A DNA stretch of 5,063 bases from an uncultured Coriobacteriaceae bacterium (GTDB lineage: Bacteria > Actinomycetota > Coriobacteriia > Coriobacteriales > QAMH01): positions 1 to 5,063 of the forward strand of contig CACZQA010000170.1 in assembly GCA_902783175.1 (NCBI GenBank), read 5' to 3'. The notes below the pieces were generated by a model. It did not search any database, was not told the origin of the DNA, and saw only the letters and a program-made list of their open reading frames with translations. The translations under genes and the position numbers were made by a program. This document shows, piece after piece, positions 1 to 4,835 of this stretch (position 1 is its first letter; each line of letters opens with the position of its first letter).

Positions 1-162
1 CAAAACCGCCACGACGAGGCAACAGTCAATTGCCCGCTCCTCGTTGTAGGCACGCCAGGCCAGCTCTTCAGCTACCGCCACGCCACCGCAGGCGGAAAGC
101 GCCAAAACGCCCAGCGGTCCCAAGGTCGGCCGCTTCGGCGCGCATGGTTCTTGCCCGCTCAC
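1..162 (-). CDS. comEC: ComEC/Rec2-like competence protein, N-terminal fragment (runs off the window)
   Basis: This open frame of 54 codons starts at a GTG at 162 and continues without a stop past the left edge of the window. The GTG shares four bases with the comEA stop (GTGA), a typical translational-coupling overlap, and an AAGGA lies about 12 nt upstream inside comEA. The visible peptide has a short polar start, a proline-rich stretch (PKRPTLGPLG) and then a hydrophobic segment at about residues 17-30. This would suit the first membrane helix of ComEC, the polytopic channel that carries single-stranded DNA across the membrane during transformation. The identity rests mainly on position, because comEC directly follows comEA in most genomes that have both. 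An ATG a little downstream (frame +1) hits a stop quickly, so the GTG frame is preferred. The fragment is too short to show the competence or metallo-beta-lactamase-like domains. Confidence 0.62.
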   Translation of the reverse strand, partial: MSGQEPCAPKRPTLGPLGVLALSACGGVAVAEELAWRAYNEERAIDCCLVVAVL

Positions 163-827
163 ACGCATACCAGGTCCTTCAGGCTCTTGAAGCGCGTGTC
201 ACCGATTCCGGACACCTTGCGGAGGTCGTCCACGGATTTGAAGGGTCCGTTTGCCTGCCGGTAGTCGATGATGCGCTGCGAGAGCGAGGGGCCGATGCCC
301 GAGAGCGTCTGCAGCTCCTCCGCGCTCGCCGTGTTCAGGTTCACCTTGCCCTTCGACGCGCCAGAAGACGACGCCTGTCCCGCCCCCGTTGTGGTGGTGC
401 CAGTAGCCGCAGGGGCCTCTTCGCGCGAGGGAACGTACACCTGCATGCCATCCTCGACTTTCTGAGCGAGATTGACACGTTGCCTATCGGCATCTGAGGT
501 CATGCCACCTGCCGCGGCAACCGCGTCGTTGACCCGCGCATCCGCAGAGACGAGGTAGAGGCCGGGAGACGCAACCGCCCCCTCCACATCCACGCCGACC
601 TGCCGCACGTCGGAGTCCTGCTCGCTTGCCGCCTGCTCTTCTGCCTGTGCGGGCGCTTCGAAATCCTGGCTCGCAGACGTCTCCGTCGGAACGAACCGGA
701 CCAACGCAAGCACGACGAGCACGATGCAGGCGACGACGATGCATGCCAGCACTGGCAGCGGGACACGGGCAAGGCCCGCACGCCTCGACAGCGACTTCAG
801 CTTTACGGATACGTTTTCCCAGTCCAC
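159..827 (-). CDS. comEA: ComEA-type DNA-binding competence protein (SLBB plus helix-hairpin-helix)
   Basis: This 222-residue protein should bind double-stranded DNA at the outer face of the membrane and hand it to ComEC. A basic N-terminus (KLKSLSRRAGLAR) is followed by one membrane anchor at about residues 25-45, then a Glu/Gln/Ala-rich linker. An SLBB domain spans about 76-133 (VEGAVASPGLYLV, AAGGMTSDAD, DGMQVYVPS). After a Thr/Gly/Ser-rich spacer comes a tandem helix-hairpin-helix domain at 161-220, with KVNLNTASAEEL, GIGPSLSQRIIDYR and a second hairpin GIGDTRFKSL. This order and length match Gram-positive ComEA. The start is a GTG at 827 with AAAGG about 11 nt upstream, a rather long spacing. 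The stop overlaps the start of the next gene, probably comEC. The 218-bp gap upstream, with its phased GAGC words, is the likely control region, though no clear promoter is visible there. Confidence 0.93.
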   Translation of the reverse strand: MDWENVSVKLKSLSRRAGLARVPLPVLACIVVACIVLVVLALVRFVPTETSASQDFEAPAQAEEQAASEQDSDVRQVGVDVEGAVASPGLYLVSADARVNDAVAAAGGMTSDADRQRVNLAQKVEDGMQVYVPSREEAPAATGTTTTGAGQASSSGASKGKVNLNTASAEELQTLSGIGPSLSQRIIDYRQANGPFKSVDDLRKVSGIGDTRFKSLKDLVCV

Positions 828-907
828 GCGTGCACCAGCCTTTCACCCACATCGTGCGCAGTGATAAGGCTAGCCAGCGAATCCGAGCGCTCCACCGCTC
901 GTTTGTA

Positions 908-978
908 GAGCAAGGTCTGAGCAGTGCCCAGAGCGAACTCAGAGCAAACCAAGAGCCGTTCAAGAGCCAGATGCGAGC
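908..978. repeat. Seven GAGC words at 11-12 bp spacing in the comEA upstream gap
   Basis: GAGC occurs on the plus strand at 908, 919, 931, 942, 953, 964 and 975, so the steps are 11, 12, 11, 11, 11 and 11 bp. Another GAGC lies at 885, two steps further on. The bases between the words vary, with some preference for A or C after GAGC and for A before it. The array lies in the 218-bp gap (828-1045) between comEA and the membrane-protein gene upstream of it. I see no other gene, clear promoter or terminator in that gap. The period is not a multiple of three, which argues against coding. It could be a decayed tandem duplication or a set of helically phased protein-binding sites; the sequence alone does not decide. 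Confidence 0.7.
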
Positions 979-1045
979 CAACCAGGATTTCCCCAGCTAG
1001 CGGGGCCGCTCGATGCAATTGGTACGGGAGGTGCAGAAACGCTCG

Positions 1046-1876
1046 CTACCGGAGCGTGTCGTCTTCCCGCTCGAACTGTGCCGCCATCTCGGATTCGGCG
1101 GCAGCACGGGCAAAACGGCGACGCGCCTTGCGCTCCTGCTTGACGAGATGCTTCTCGTGGCGCGACTCACGGGCACGTGAAAAGCGCCCACGCCGTTTCT
1201 CACGATCTTCCTCTTGAACGGCGGCAGTGCGTGCGCTCTCGCGCGATTCGCGTATCTCGTCGGCACTCAGGGGCTTCAGCTCAGCTGTCGCCCCCGTTGG
1301 AGCGGGTGCATTCACGGGCTCATCGAAACCCACTGGCTCAGCCGCCTCGTCCCTGGGCTCGAACGCAGCATCGGGAATGCTCTCGACGTTTTCCCTCGAG
1401 GGTGCGACGAACCGGTCTTCGAGCTCCTCGTCGATCAGATGTGCCGTGCTGACCCGCTGGTAGATGGTGTCGTGAATGGTCGCCACCACGTCTTCGATTT
1501 CCTCTTCGGTGGTAACGTCCTCGATGTCCTCGGGGTGTTTGACGACCGGGGCCACGTCATCGGGAAACTCGTCGTAGGCAATCTGCTGGGGTACGCCCTC
1601 GCTTTGGTACACGACGGAATCCCCATCTGCGGAAAGCGACCCCTCGCTCAGGTGCGTCATAGCAGTCAGGCCGAGAACCTGCTGCTCGAGGTCGTCGATG
1701 CGCTCGAGCGACCGGCGCAGCGTGCGGCACTTGCGCAGATACAGCACGACAAACAGAACGAGCAGCACGAGAAGGACGAATGCGACGGCAATCCAGGCGT
1801 TTTCGATGCCGAGTGCCGCAGTCGCAGGACCGAGTGCTTGTTGTATGGGGTCGTTTGGTATCTGCATAGTGCCCAT
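1046..1876 (-). CDS. Hypothetical single-span membrane protein with charged cytoplasmic tail
   Basis: I do not recognise this 276-residue protein. The ATG at 1876 has AAAAGG five bases upstream, a good ribosome binding site; a second ATG three codons on (MQIPN) is possible. A strong hydrophobic helix lies at about residues 28-47 (ending LLVLFVVLYL) and is followed at once by RKCRTLRR, so the C-terminal part should be cytoplasmic. Residues 52-70 (RTLRRSLERIDDLEQQVLGL) could form a short coiled coil. Residues 102-185 are very acidic and look largely disordered (DDVAPVVKHPEDIEDVTTEEE). A Pro/Ala stretch follows, then a strongly basic helix at about 225-256 (REKRRGRFSRARESRHEKH). The acidic-then-basic layout suggests a scaffold, or self-masking of a nucleic-acid- or membrane-binding tail, but that is inference. 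It reads toward comEA but is separated from it by 218 bp, so shared transcription is uncertain. Confidence 0.85.
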   Translation of the reverse strand: MGTMQIPNDPIQQALGPATAALGIENAWIAVAFVLLVLLVLFVVLYLRKCRTLRRSLERIDDLEQQVLGLTAMTHLSEGSLSADGDSVVYQSEGVPQQIAYDEFPDDVAPVVKHPEDIEDVTTEEEIEDVVATIHDTIYQRVSTAHLIDEELEDRFVAPSRENVESIPDAAFEPRDEAAEPVGFDEPVNAPAPTGATAELKPLSADEIRESRESARTAAVQEEDREKRRGRFSRARESRHEKHLVKQERKARRRFARAAAESEMAAQFEREDDTLR

Positions 1877-1908
1877 AATAGCCTTTTGAGCGGGGCGGGA
1901 ATCATTGG

Positions 1909-1960
1909 ATTAAAAAAGTCTGAGAAAAAGCTTGACTCAAATGGGGGTCTTCCGTAATAT
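1909..1960 (+). promoter_or_regulatory. Strong promoter for the tRNA-Gln/tRNA-Glu operon with UP-like A-tracts
   Basis: TTGACT (1932-1937) and TAATAT (1955-1960) are separated by exactly 17 bp. Two A-runs (1912-1917 and 1925-1929) lie just upstream of the -35 box and resemble an UP element. The expected start is near 1967, preceded by a stretch that turns GC-rich (CTACTCGCG), as is common in stable-RNA promoters under growth-rate or stringent control; that regulation is inferred. The first tRNA begins about 36 nt after the expected start. Confidence 0.8.
1911..1940 (-). promoter_or_regulatory. Possible promoter of the hypothetical membrane protein
   Basis: On the minus strand TTGAGT (1940-1935) is followed after 18 bp by TTTTTA (1916-1911), within a T-rich stretch that also offers TTTAAT two bases later at a longer spacing. 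The -35 is decent and the -10 is poor. It overlaps the -35 box of the divergent tRNA promoter. Confidence 0.3.
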
Positions 1961-2002
1961 ACCTACTCGCGTCACACAAGGGTTCGATACCTGAGAGAGC
2001 AC

Positions 2003-2076
2003 TGGGGTGTCGTCTAATGGTAGGACAGCGGATTCTGGTTCCGTCAGTGAGGGTTCGACTCCTTCCACCCCAGCCA
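2003..2076 (+). tRNA. tRNA-Gln (anticodon CUG)
   Basis: A complete cloverleaf is visible. The acceptor TGGGGTG pairs fully with CACCCCA, followed by discriminator G and encoded CCA. The D arm contains the TAATGGTAGGAC core. The anticodon stem GCGGA/TCCGT holds the loop TTCTGGT, so the anticodon is CTG. The T arm is GAGGG/CCTTC with loop TTCGACT. CUG reads CAG, the preferred glutamine codon in GC-rich genomes. It is the first gene of the two-tRNA unit, and the spacer to tRNA-Glu is 19 nt. Confidence 0.95.
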
Positions 2077-2095
2077 AGTGATGCACTTGACATAT

Positions 2096-2172
2096 GGCCC
2101 GTTCGTCTAGCGGTTTAGGACGCCGCCCTCTCAAGGCGGAGATCACGAGTTCGAATCTCGTACGGGCTACCA
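2096..2172 (+). tRNA. tRNA-Glu (anticodon CUC)
   Basis: The acceptor GGCCCGT pairs with ACGGGCT. The first pair is G-U, as also seen in actinobacterial tRNA-Glu, and discriminator A plus encoded CCA follow. The anticodon stem CCGCC/GGCGG encloses CTCTCAA, so the anticodon is CTC, reading GAG. The T arm is ACGAG/CTCGT with loop TTCGAAT. It is the second and last gene of the unit and is followed after 8 nt by an intrinsic terminator. Confidence 0.95.
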
Positions 2173-2180
2173 AGTAAGAC

Positions 2181-2211
2181 AAGGTCAGGCGCTTATCGTC
2201 TGACCTTTTTT
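2181..2211 (+). terminator. Rho-independent terminator of the tRNA operon
   Basis: AAGGTCAG (2181-2188) pairs with CTGACCTT (2200-2207), and the stem extends inward by G-T, C-G and G-C to a five-base loop (CTTAT). It is followed by six T (2206-2211). The structure is textbook for plus-strand transcription. On the minus strand the downstream bases are less U-rich, so action on DUF5692-gene read-through is possible but weaker. Confidence 0.9.
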
Positions 2212-2313
2212 ATTGCTCCACATGCCCGCACGCGTGACAACTCGTGACAACGTCTATCTTTGGGAAGTTCCGCCTTTCGCCGAGGCAACCTAGCGAATTA
2301 AACTGCGTAACGC

Positions 2314-2345
2314 GAAGGAGCCCGGACCTTTGCCCGAGCCCCCTC
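2314..2345 (-). terminator. Candidate 3' hairpin of the DUF5692-gene transcript
   Basis: Read on the minus strand, GAGGGGGCTCGG (2345-2334) pairs with CCGGGCTCCTTC (2325-2314) around an eight-base loop, giving 12 continuous pairs including three G-U. The wobble pairs work only in minus-strand RNA; on the plus strand they become C-A mismatches. It starts 40 nt after the stop of the 2386-3429 gene. No clean U-tract follows, only GCGTTACGCAGTTTAATT, so it may be a 3' stability hairpin rather than a terminator. The rest of 2213-2385 shows nothing else convincing. Confidence 0.45.
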
Positions 2346-2385
2346 TTCGATTGATGAGACGTCTTGCTGTGACCTTGCCAAGCGG

Positions 2386-3429
2386 CTATGCGGAGATCTC
2401 GCCTTCCGCGATGCGGGCGCGTGCCTGCTCCCAATCGCGCGTCCCCGTGAAGACCTCGTGCTTGTACGGGTTGACGCCGAGTTTCTTGGCACGGTAGATG
2501 ACGTATGCCAGGCCGGCGACGTTGGCGACGAGCGCAATGAGCGAGACGGTCAGGTTCGTCGTGTAGTTGAGCGTGGACTGCACGGCAAAGACGCTCTCGA
2601 ACCCGAGCTGCGGGTAGCTCGTCTGGAACTGTGGGAAGACCTGCGCGAACATGCACCAGATCGCGAGCGTGTAGGCGCGGTTCTGAATCCAGGCGCCCTT
2701 GTTCCACAGGAAGTTCGCGACCGTCGGGGCGAGCAGCAGCGCCAGGCCGCAGTACCACGCGTGCGTCGGGAGGCAGTTGTAGGTGTAGCAGAAGTTCCAC
2801 AGATCGTAGGTCAAGATGAACACCCAGGTCATGTCTGCCCAGATCATGTCCTTGCCGTCCTTGCTGGAAAACACTGCCCACCAGCCCGTCATGATGAAGA
2901 TGTTCAAGATGCCCGCGATGCCGTTGAAGACGTTGTTCCAGCCGCACAGCTGCGTCGTGTGCTCGCTCGTGATCCATGCGGCAGAGCCGTTGTCCAAGAT
3001 GAAGTAATCGCCGCTGAAATAATGCGCCGCACTCTCGAAATCGCTCACGACCGCGATCATGATGTTGATGGCGACAATGATGAAGGGGAACGCCTTGAAC
3101 CATTGCGCCTTGCCGAGCTTGCCCCAGTGGTATTTGATGATCATGAAGCCGATGCACCCGGCGAGTGCCGCGTAGACCTTCGCGTAGTGGAACCAGCCGT
3201 TTTGGAACAGCACCGTCGGGTTGTTTGCCGCCCAGCCGAGTCCCATGGACGCGGCGACGGTGACGACGACGCAGTAGACGGTCATGGCGATGGGCAGTGC
3301 CACGAACATGAACAGGCCGCCCACCTTCGTGCGTCGCGCCACCTCGTTGAGGCCGATGAGGCCAAAGAACACGAGGAACCACCCGAGCCATTGGTAGAGC
3401 GCATTCTCTCCGTACACTTGAAACAGCAT
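2386..3429 (-). CDS. Polytopic Trp-rich membrane protein, DUF5692-like
   Basis: This protein has 347 residues and an estimated eight or nine membrane helices, at about 12-28, 38-62, 83-100, 111-130, 168-187, 198-217, 225-240, 251-264 and 292-313. It has a short polar C-terminus (NPYKHEVFTGTRDWEQARARIAEGEISA). I place it in DUF5692 from memory of similar actinobacterial proteins; the function is unknown. It has 18 tryptophans, several near helix ends, and a dense aromatic/Cys block at 208-227 (YDLWNFCYTYNCLPTHAWYC) that could form a binding pocket. The start at 3429 (MLFQVYGENALYQW) is chosen because GAGGAG lies five bases upstream. An upstream in-frame start would add a 21-residue charged stretch with no such signal. 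The tetR gene lies 124 bp upstream on the same strand, so a TetR-controlled transporter or small-molecule membrane protein is plausible. That role is inference only. Confidence 0.8.
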   Translation of the reverse strand: MLFQVYGENALYQWLGWFLVFFGLIGLNEVARRTKVGGLFMFVALPIAMTVYCVVVTVAASMGLGWAANNPTVLFQNGWFHYAKVYAALAGCIGFMIIKYHWGKLGKAQWFKAFPFIIVAINIMIAVVSDFESAAHYFSGDYFILDNGSAAWITSEHTTQLCGWNNVFNGIAGILNIFIMTGWWAVFSSKDGKDMIWADMTWVFILTYDLWNFCYTYNCLPTHAWYCGLALLLAPTVANFLWNKGAWIQNRAYTLAIWCMFAQVFPQFQTSYPQLGFESVFAVQSTLNYTTNLTVSLIALVANVAGLAYVIYRAKKLGVNPYKHEVFTGTRDWEQARARIAEGEISA

Positions 3430-3443
3430 GATCACTCCTCTCC

Positions 3444-3531
3444 GGAAAAGTGCGTGCTCGCGCCAGGGGTGGCGTGCACCCTTTTCCAACAACCGATGTA
3501 TGCTATGCGCCCCGCCCTGTCTGGACGGGAC
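3444..3531 (-). promoter_or_regulatory. Two-hairpin leader between tetR and the DUF5692-like gene
   Basis: In minus-strand RNA the first hairpin (3531-3509) pairs GTCCCGTCC with GGGCGGGGC around AGACA: nine pairs, two of them G-U. The second (3487-3444) pairs GGAAAAG with CTTTTCC, then GTGC with GCAC, then CGCCA with TGGCG around a CCCC loop, with two small internal loops. Its last base is adjacent to the GGAGAGGAG ribosome-binding region of the next gene. Neither hairpin has a U-tract, so neither looks like an ordinary terminator. No strong promoter is seen in the 124-bp gap. Confidence 0.5.
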
Positions 3532-3553
3532 TAAAAGCCGCAGAGTGCGACTG

Positions 3554-4132
3554 TCACGCCATATCGAGCCTGAGCGCCTGGGAGACCAGATCCTCGAGCA
3601 GCTCGTTTTCCGCTTCGGGATGCGCCCGCATATAGCCGACGAGCCCGATGATCAGCACATAGAACGTCTCGTACACATGATCGATGGGAAGCCCGTGCTC
3701 GCGCTCGTAGTCGACCGCCGTCGTCTGCGAAAAGCGCGTTGCCAACACGTCGGTACTGCGGTGCAGGAACTTGAGGTACAGCCCCGCGTTCTCATGGGTG
3801 ACGAGCTCGGTGCGAAACGAGTCGTTGTCGAACACGGCTATGCGCAGGATCTTGATGCAGTCGCGCAGCGCGCCCTCGATGTCATGCGGCGCGCGCTCGG
3901 CATCCCAGGTCTGGACCATGATGCGGAAGTCCTCGACGTAATCGTCCAGCACCGCCTCGACGACAGCGTCTTTGTCTGGAAAGTAGTGGTAGAAGAGACT
4001 GCGCGTCACGTTGACCGCTTCGGAGATATCCTTGACGGTGGTGTGGCCGATGCCCTTCGTCTCGAAGAGCTCGCGCGCCGCAGCGACGATTTCGGCTCGC
4101 CGCCTCTTCGCCTCTTTGGATTCGCATTCCAT
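3554..4132 (-). CDS. TetR/AcrR-family transcriptional regulator
   Basis: This protein has 192 residues, the usual length for the family. The N-terminal DNA-binding domain covers about residues 8-56: a first helix (RRRAEIVAAARELFETKGIG), then the helix-turn-helix (TTVKDISEAVNVTRSLFYHYF) ending in the characteristic YHYFPDKDAVVEAV. The all-helical C-terminal part, about 60-192, should bind a ligand and dimerise; no specific ligand can be named. The ATG at 4132 has a modest GAGG about 10 nt upstream. A promoter with a near-consensus -35/-10 lies about 110 bp upstream and carries a perfect palindrome on its -35 box, so self-repression is likely. The DUF5692-like gene follows on the same strand after 124 bp and is the most likely partner target. 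There is no copy of the palindrome between the two genes, which favours control through co-transcription. Confidence 0.92.
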   Translation of the reverse strand: MECESKEAKRRRAEIVAAARELFETKGIGHTTVKDISEAVNVTRSLFYHYFPDKDAVVEAVLDDYVEDFRIMVQTWDAERAPHDIEGALRDCIKILRIAVFDNDSFRTELVTHENAGLYLKFLHRSTDVLATRFSQTTAVDYEREHGLPIDHVYETFYVLIIGLVGYMRAHPEAENELLEDLVSQALRLDMA

Positions 4133-4158
4133 CGTGCCCGCCTCGCAATCCAGGTAAT

Positions 4159-4212
4159 CCCCCGCCCGCAGCGCGCGTGAAAGCTCGCTGCCAGATGTTT
4201 GCCATGCGGGGG
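4159..4212 (-). other. Foldable tetR leader
   Basis: In minus-strand RNA CCCCCGC (4212-4206) can pair with GCGGGGG (4165-4159). Enclosed by it, GCAGCGAGC (4191-4183) pairs with GCGCGCTGC (4176-4168) with one mismatch around a six-base loop. The structure lies between the predicted tetR start site and the tetR ATG and ends 26 nt before the ATG. It has no U-tract. It may simply reflect GC-rich sequence. Confidence 0.35.
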
Positions 4213-4242
4213 TATTCGTGCATTGCCTCGCTTTATGTGGGT

Positions 4243-4271
4243 ATCTTATGAAGCCGTTGACGGACCGTCAA
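4243..4271 (-). promoter_or_regulatory. tetR promoter with overlapping palindromic operator
   Basis: On the minus strand TTGACG (4271-4266) and TAAGAT (4248-4243) are separated by exactly 17 bp, a near-consensus housekeeping promoter. The perfect palindrome TTGACGGACCGTCAA (4257-4271, seven-base arms around one base) covers the -35 box and part of the spacer. Its size and symmetry are typical of TetR-family operators, and binding there would block RNA polymerase. The expected start is near 4236, leaving a leader of about 104 nt before the tetR ATG. Confidence 0.75.
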
Positions 4272-4281
4272 TCGACACTTT

Positions 4282-4295
4282 TTGATAAACGTCAA
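4282..4295. promoter_or_regulatory. Second, degenerate TetR-operator-like site
   Basis: TTGATAAACGTCAA has the same outer halves (TTGA and CGTCAA) as the perfect palindrome at 4257-4271. Its centre lies about 24-25 bp upstream of it with respect to tetR transcription. The left half is imperfect. It could be an auxiliary operator that allows two dimers to bind on nearly the same DNA face. Confidence 0.45.
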
Positions 4296-4318
4296 CGTGA
4301 GACACACCGGGCTCCCGT

Positions 4319-4438
4319 GCACGAGAACTGTGGCAGTGCCACATATTCTGCGATTTCTGCATGGGAACAGTGGCAGTGCCACACATCCCGCGCGTTGTGC
4401 ATGAAAAGGGTGGCAGTGCCACGCATCCCGCGTACACG
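4319..4438. repeat. Three tandem 40-bp repeats with core palindrome GTGGCAGTGCCAC
   Basis: Copies start at 4319, 4359 and 4399, exactly 40 bp apart. The 13-bp palindrome (six-base arms around one base) is identical in all three, at 4330, 4370 and 4410. By hand count copies 1 and 2 share 31 of 40 bases, and copies 2 and 3 share 29. GCA at the unit start and GCG after the palindrome are also conserved. Only the end of a possible decayed extra copy is seen before 4319. The block lies between rnpB and tetR, downstream of rnpB and just upstream of the tetR promoter. In minus-strand RNA the third palindrome is followed by CCTTTT, which could make a weak terminator for rnpB. It is not a CRISPR array, because the intervening bases also resemble each other and no cas gene is present. 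Confidence 0.8.
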
Positions 4439-4479
4439 GGGTGGGCGCATGCGGGGCGTGAGTTGAGGATAGCGAGAGA

Positions 4480-4830
4480 CGCGAAGTGAGCCTGTAAGCC
4501 GGGTTCTGTCCTTGAAGACGACCATTTATCTAGCGACGCCGTTGCCAGCGCCGTCGAGCGAGCAACCCGGATGCAGACCGGGCCAGTCCATAGCACCCCT
4601 ATTTGCCCTTGCTTCGGATGGGGTTTGTCAAGCCGCCATGTTGCCATGACGCTGGTGCGCTCTTACCGCACCGTTTCAGCTTTTCCCGCGCATGCGCGGG
4701 AGTCTTCTTTTCTGTGACACTTTCCGTCGGGTCGCCCCGCCCGGCCGTTAGCCGGCATCCTGCCCTGTGAAGCCCGGACTTTCCTCATCGCGTACAAGAC
4801 GCGCCGCGGTCGTCCGACCCACTTCGCGGC
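4480..4830 (-). ncRNA. rnpB: RNase P RNA, bacterial type A
   Basis: This is the catalytic RNA that removes 5' leaders from pre-tRNAs. The two strands of the P4 core are clear: GAGGAAAGTCCGGGCT near the 5' end (about 4786-4771) and ACAGAACCCGGCTTACA near the 3' end (4509-4493). Other conserved parts are GGTGCGGTAAGAGCGCACC, a palindromic CCCGCGCATGCGCGGG hairpin arm (4700-4685, likely P12), and AAGGGCAAATAGGGGT, which includes the CCA-binding GGT. Together these match the type A (E. coli-like) layout, and the length of about 350 nt is normal. The ends are set by P1, where CGCGAAGTG at the 5' end pairs with CACTTCGCG at the 3' end. A TATAAT lies just upstream of the 5' end. No strong terminator follows; the palindromic repeats downstream may supply a weak one. 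Exact ends are uncertain by a few bases. Confidence 0.96.
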
Positions 4831-4835
4831 TGCTG

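Noticed and set aside
803..1018. Minus-strand frame of 71 codons starting at TTG, overlapping the comEA start
   Set aside because: TTG start with no ribosome binding site, 25-nt overlap with comEA, and it is built largely over the 11-bp GAGC array, whose period is not a codon multiple.
1214..1957. Plus-strand frame of 247 codons opposite the hypothetical membrane protein
   Set aside because: It runs through the tRNA promoter region and has no ribosome binding site. The minus-strand frame has AAAAGG and a clean membrane helix.
1978..1992. T-arm-like AAGGGTTCGATACCT just upstream of tRNA-Gln
   Set aside because: It has only about a three-base stem, no acceptor, D or anticodon arm, and the promoter lies where the rest of a tRNA would have to be.
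2210..3391. Long minus-strand frame (393 codons) overlapping the DUF5692-like gene in another phase
   Set aside because: The Arg/His/Leu-rich composition is that of an out-of-frame read of the real gene.
3430..3492. 21-residue N-terminal extension of the DUF5692-like protein
   Set aside because: The charged extension lacks a ribosome binding site, lies over a hairpin, and the ATG at 3429 has GAGGAG at ideal spacing.
3511..3529. CCCGCCC-N5-GGACGGG as a TetR operator
   Set aside because: It is unrelated to the perfect palindrome at the tetR promoter, and its mismatch becomes a G-U pair in minus-strand RNA, so an RNA hairpin is the better reading.
2458..3534. Long plus-strand frame (358 codons) opposite the DUF5692-like gene
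   Set aside because: The product is a low-complexity charged peptide rich in Arg, Asp, Glu and Val, typical of an antisense shadow in GC-rich DNA. The minus-strand frame gives a coherent multi-span membrane protein with a good ribosome binding site.
3428..4180. Plus-strand frame of 250 codons opposite tetR
   Set aside because: It is antisense to an unmistakable TetR protein and shows no domain of its own.
4319..4438. 40-bp repeats as a small CRISPR array
   Set aside because: The repeat core is 13 bp and fully palindromic, the intervening sequences are related to each other, and there is no leader or cas gene.
4246..4647. Minus-strand frame of 133 codons inside rnpB and the repeats
   Set aside because: It runs through conserved RNase P RNA structure and the tandem repeats, so it is not a protein gene.
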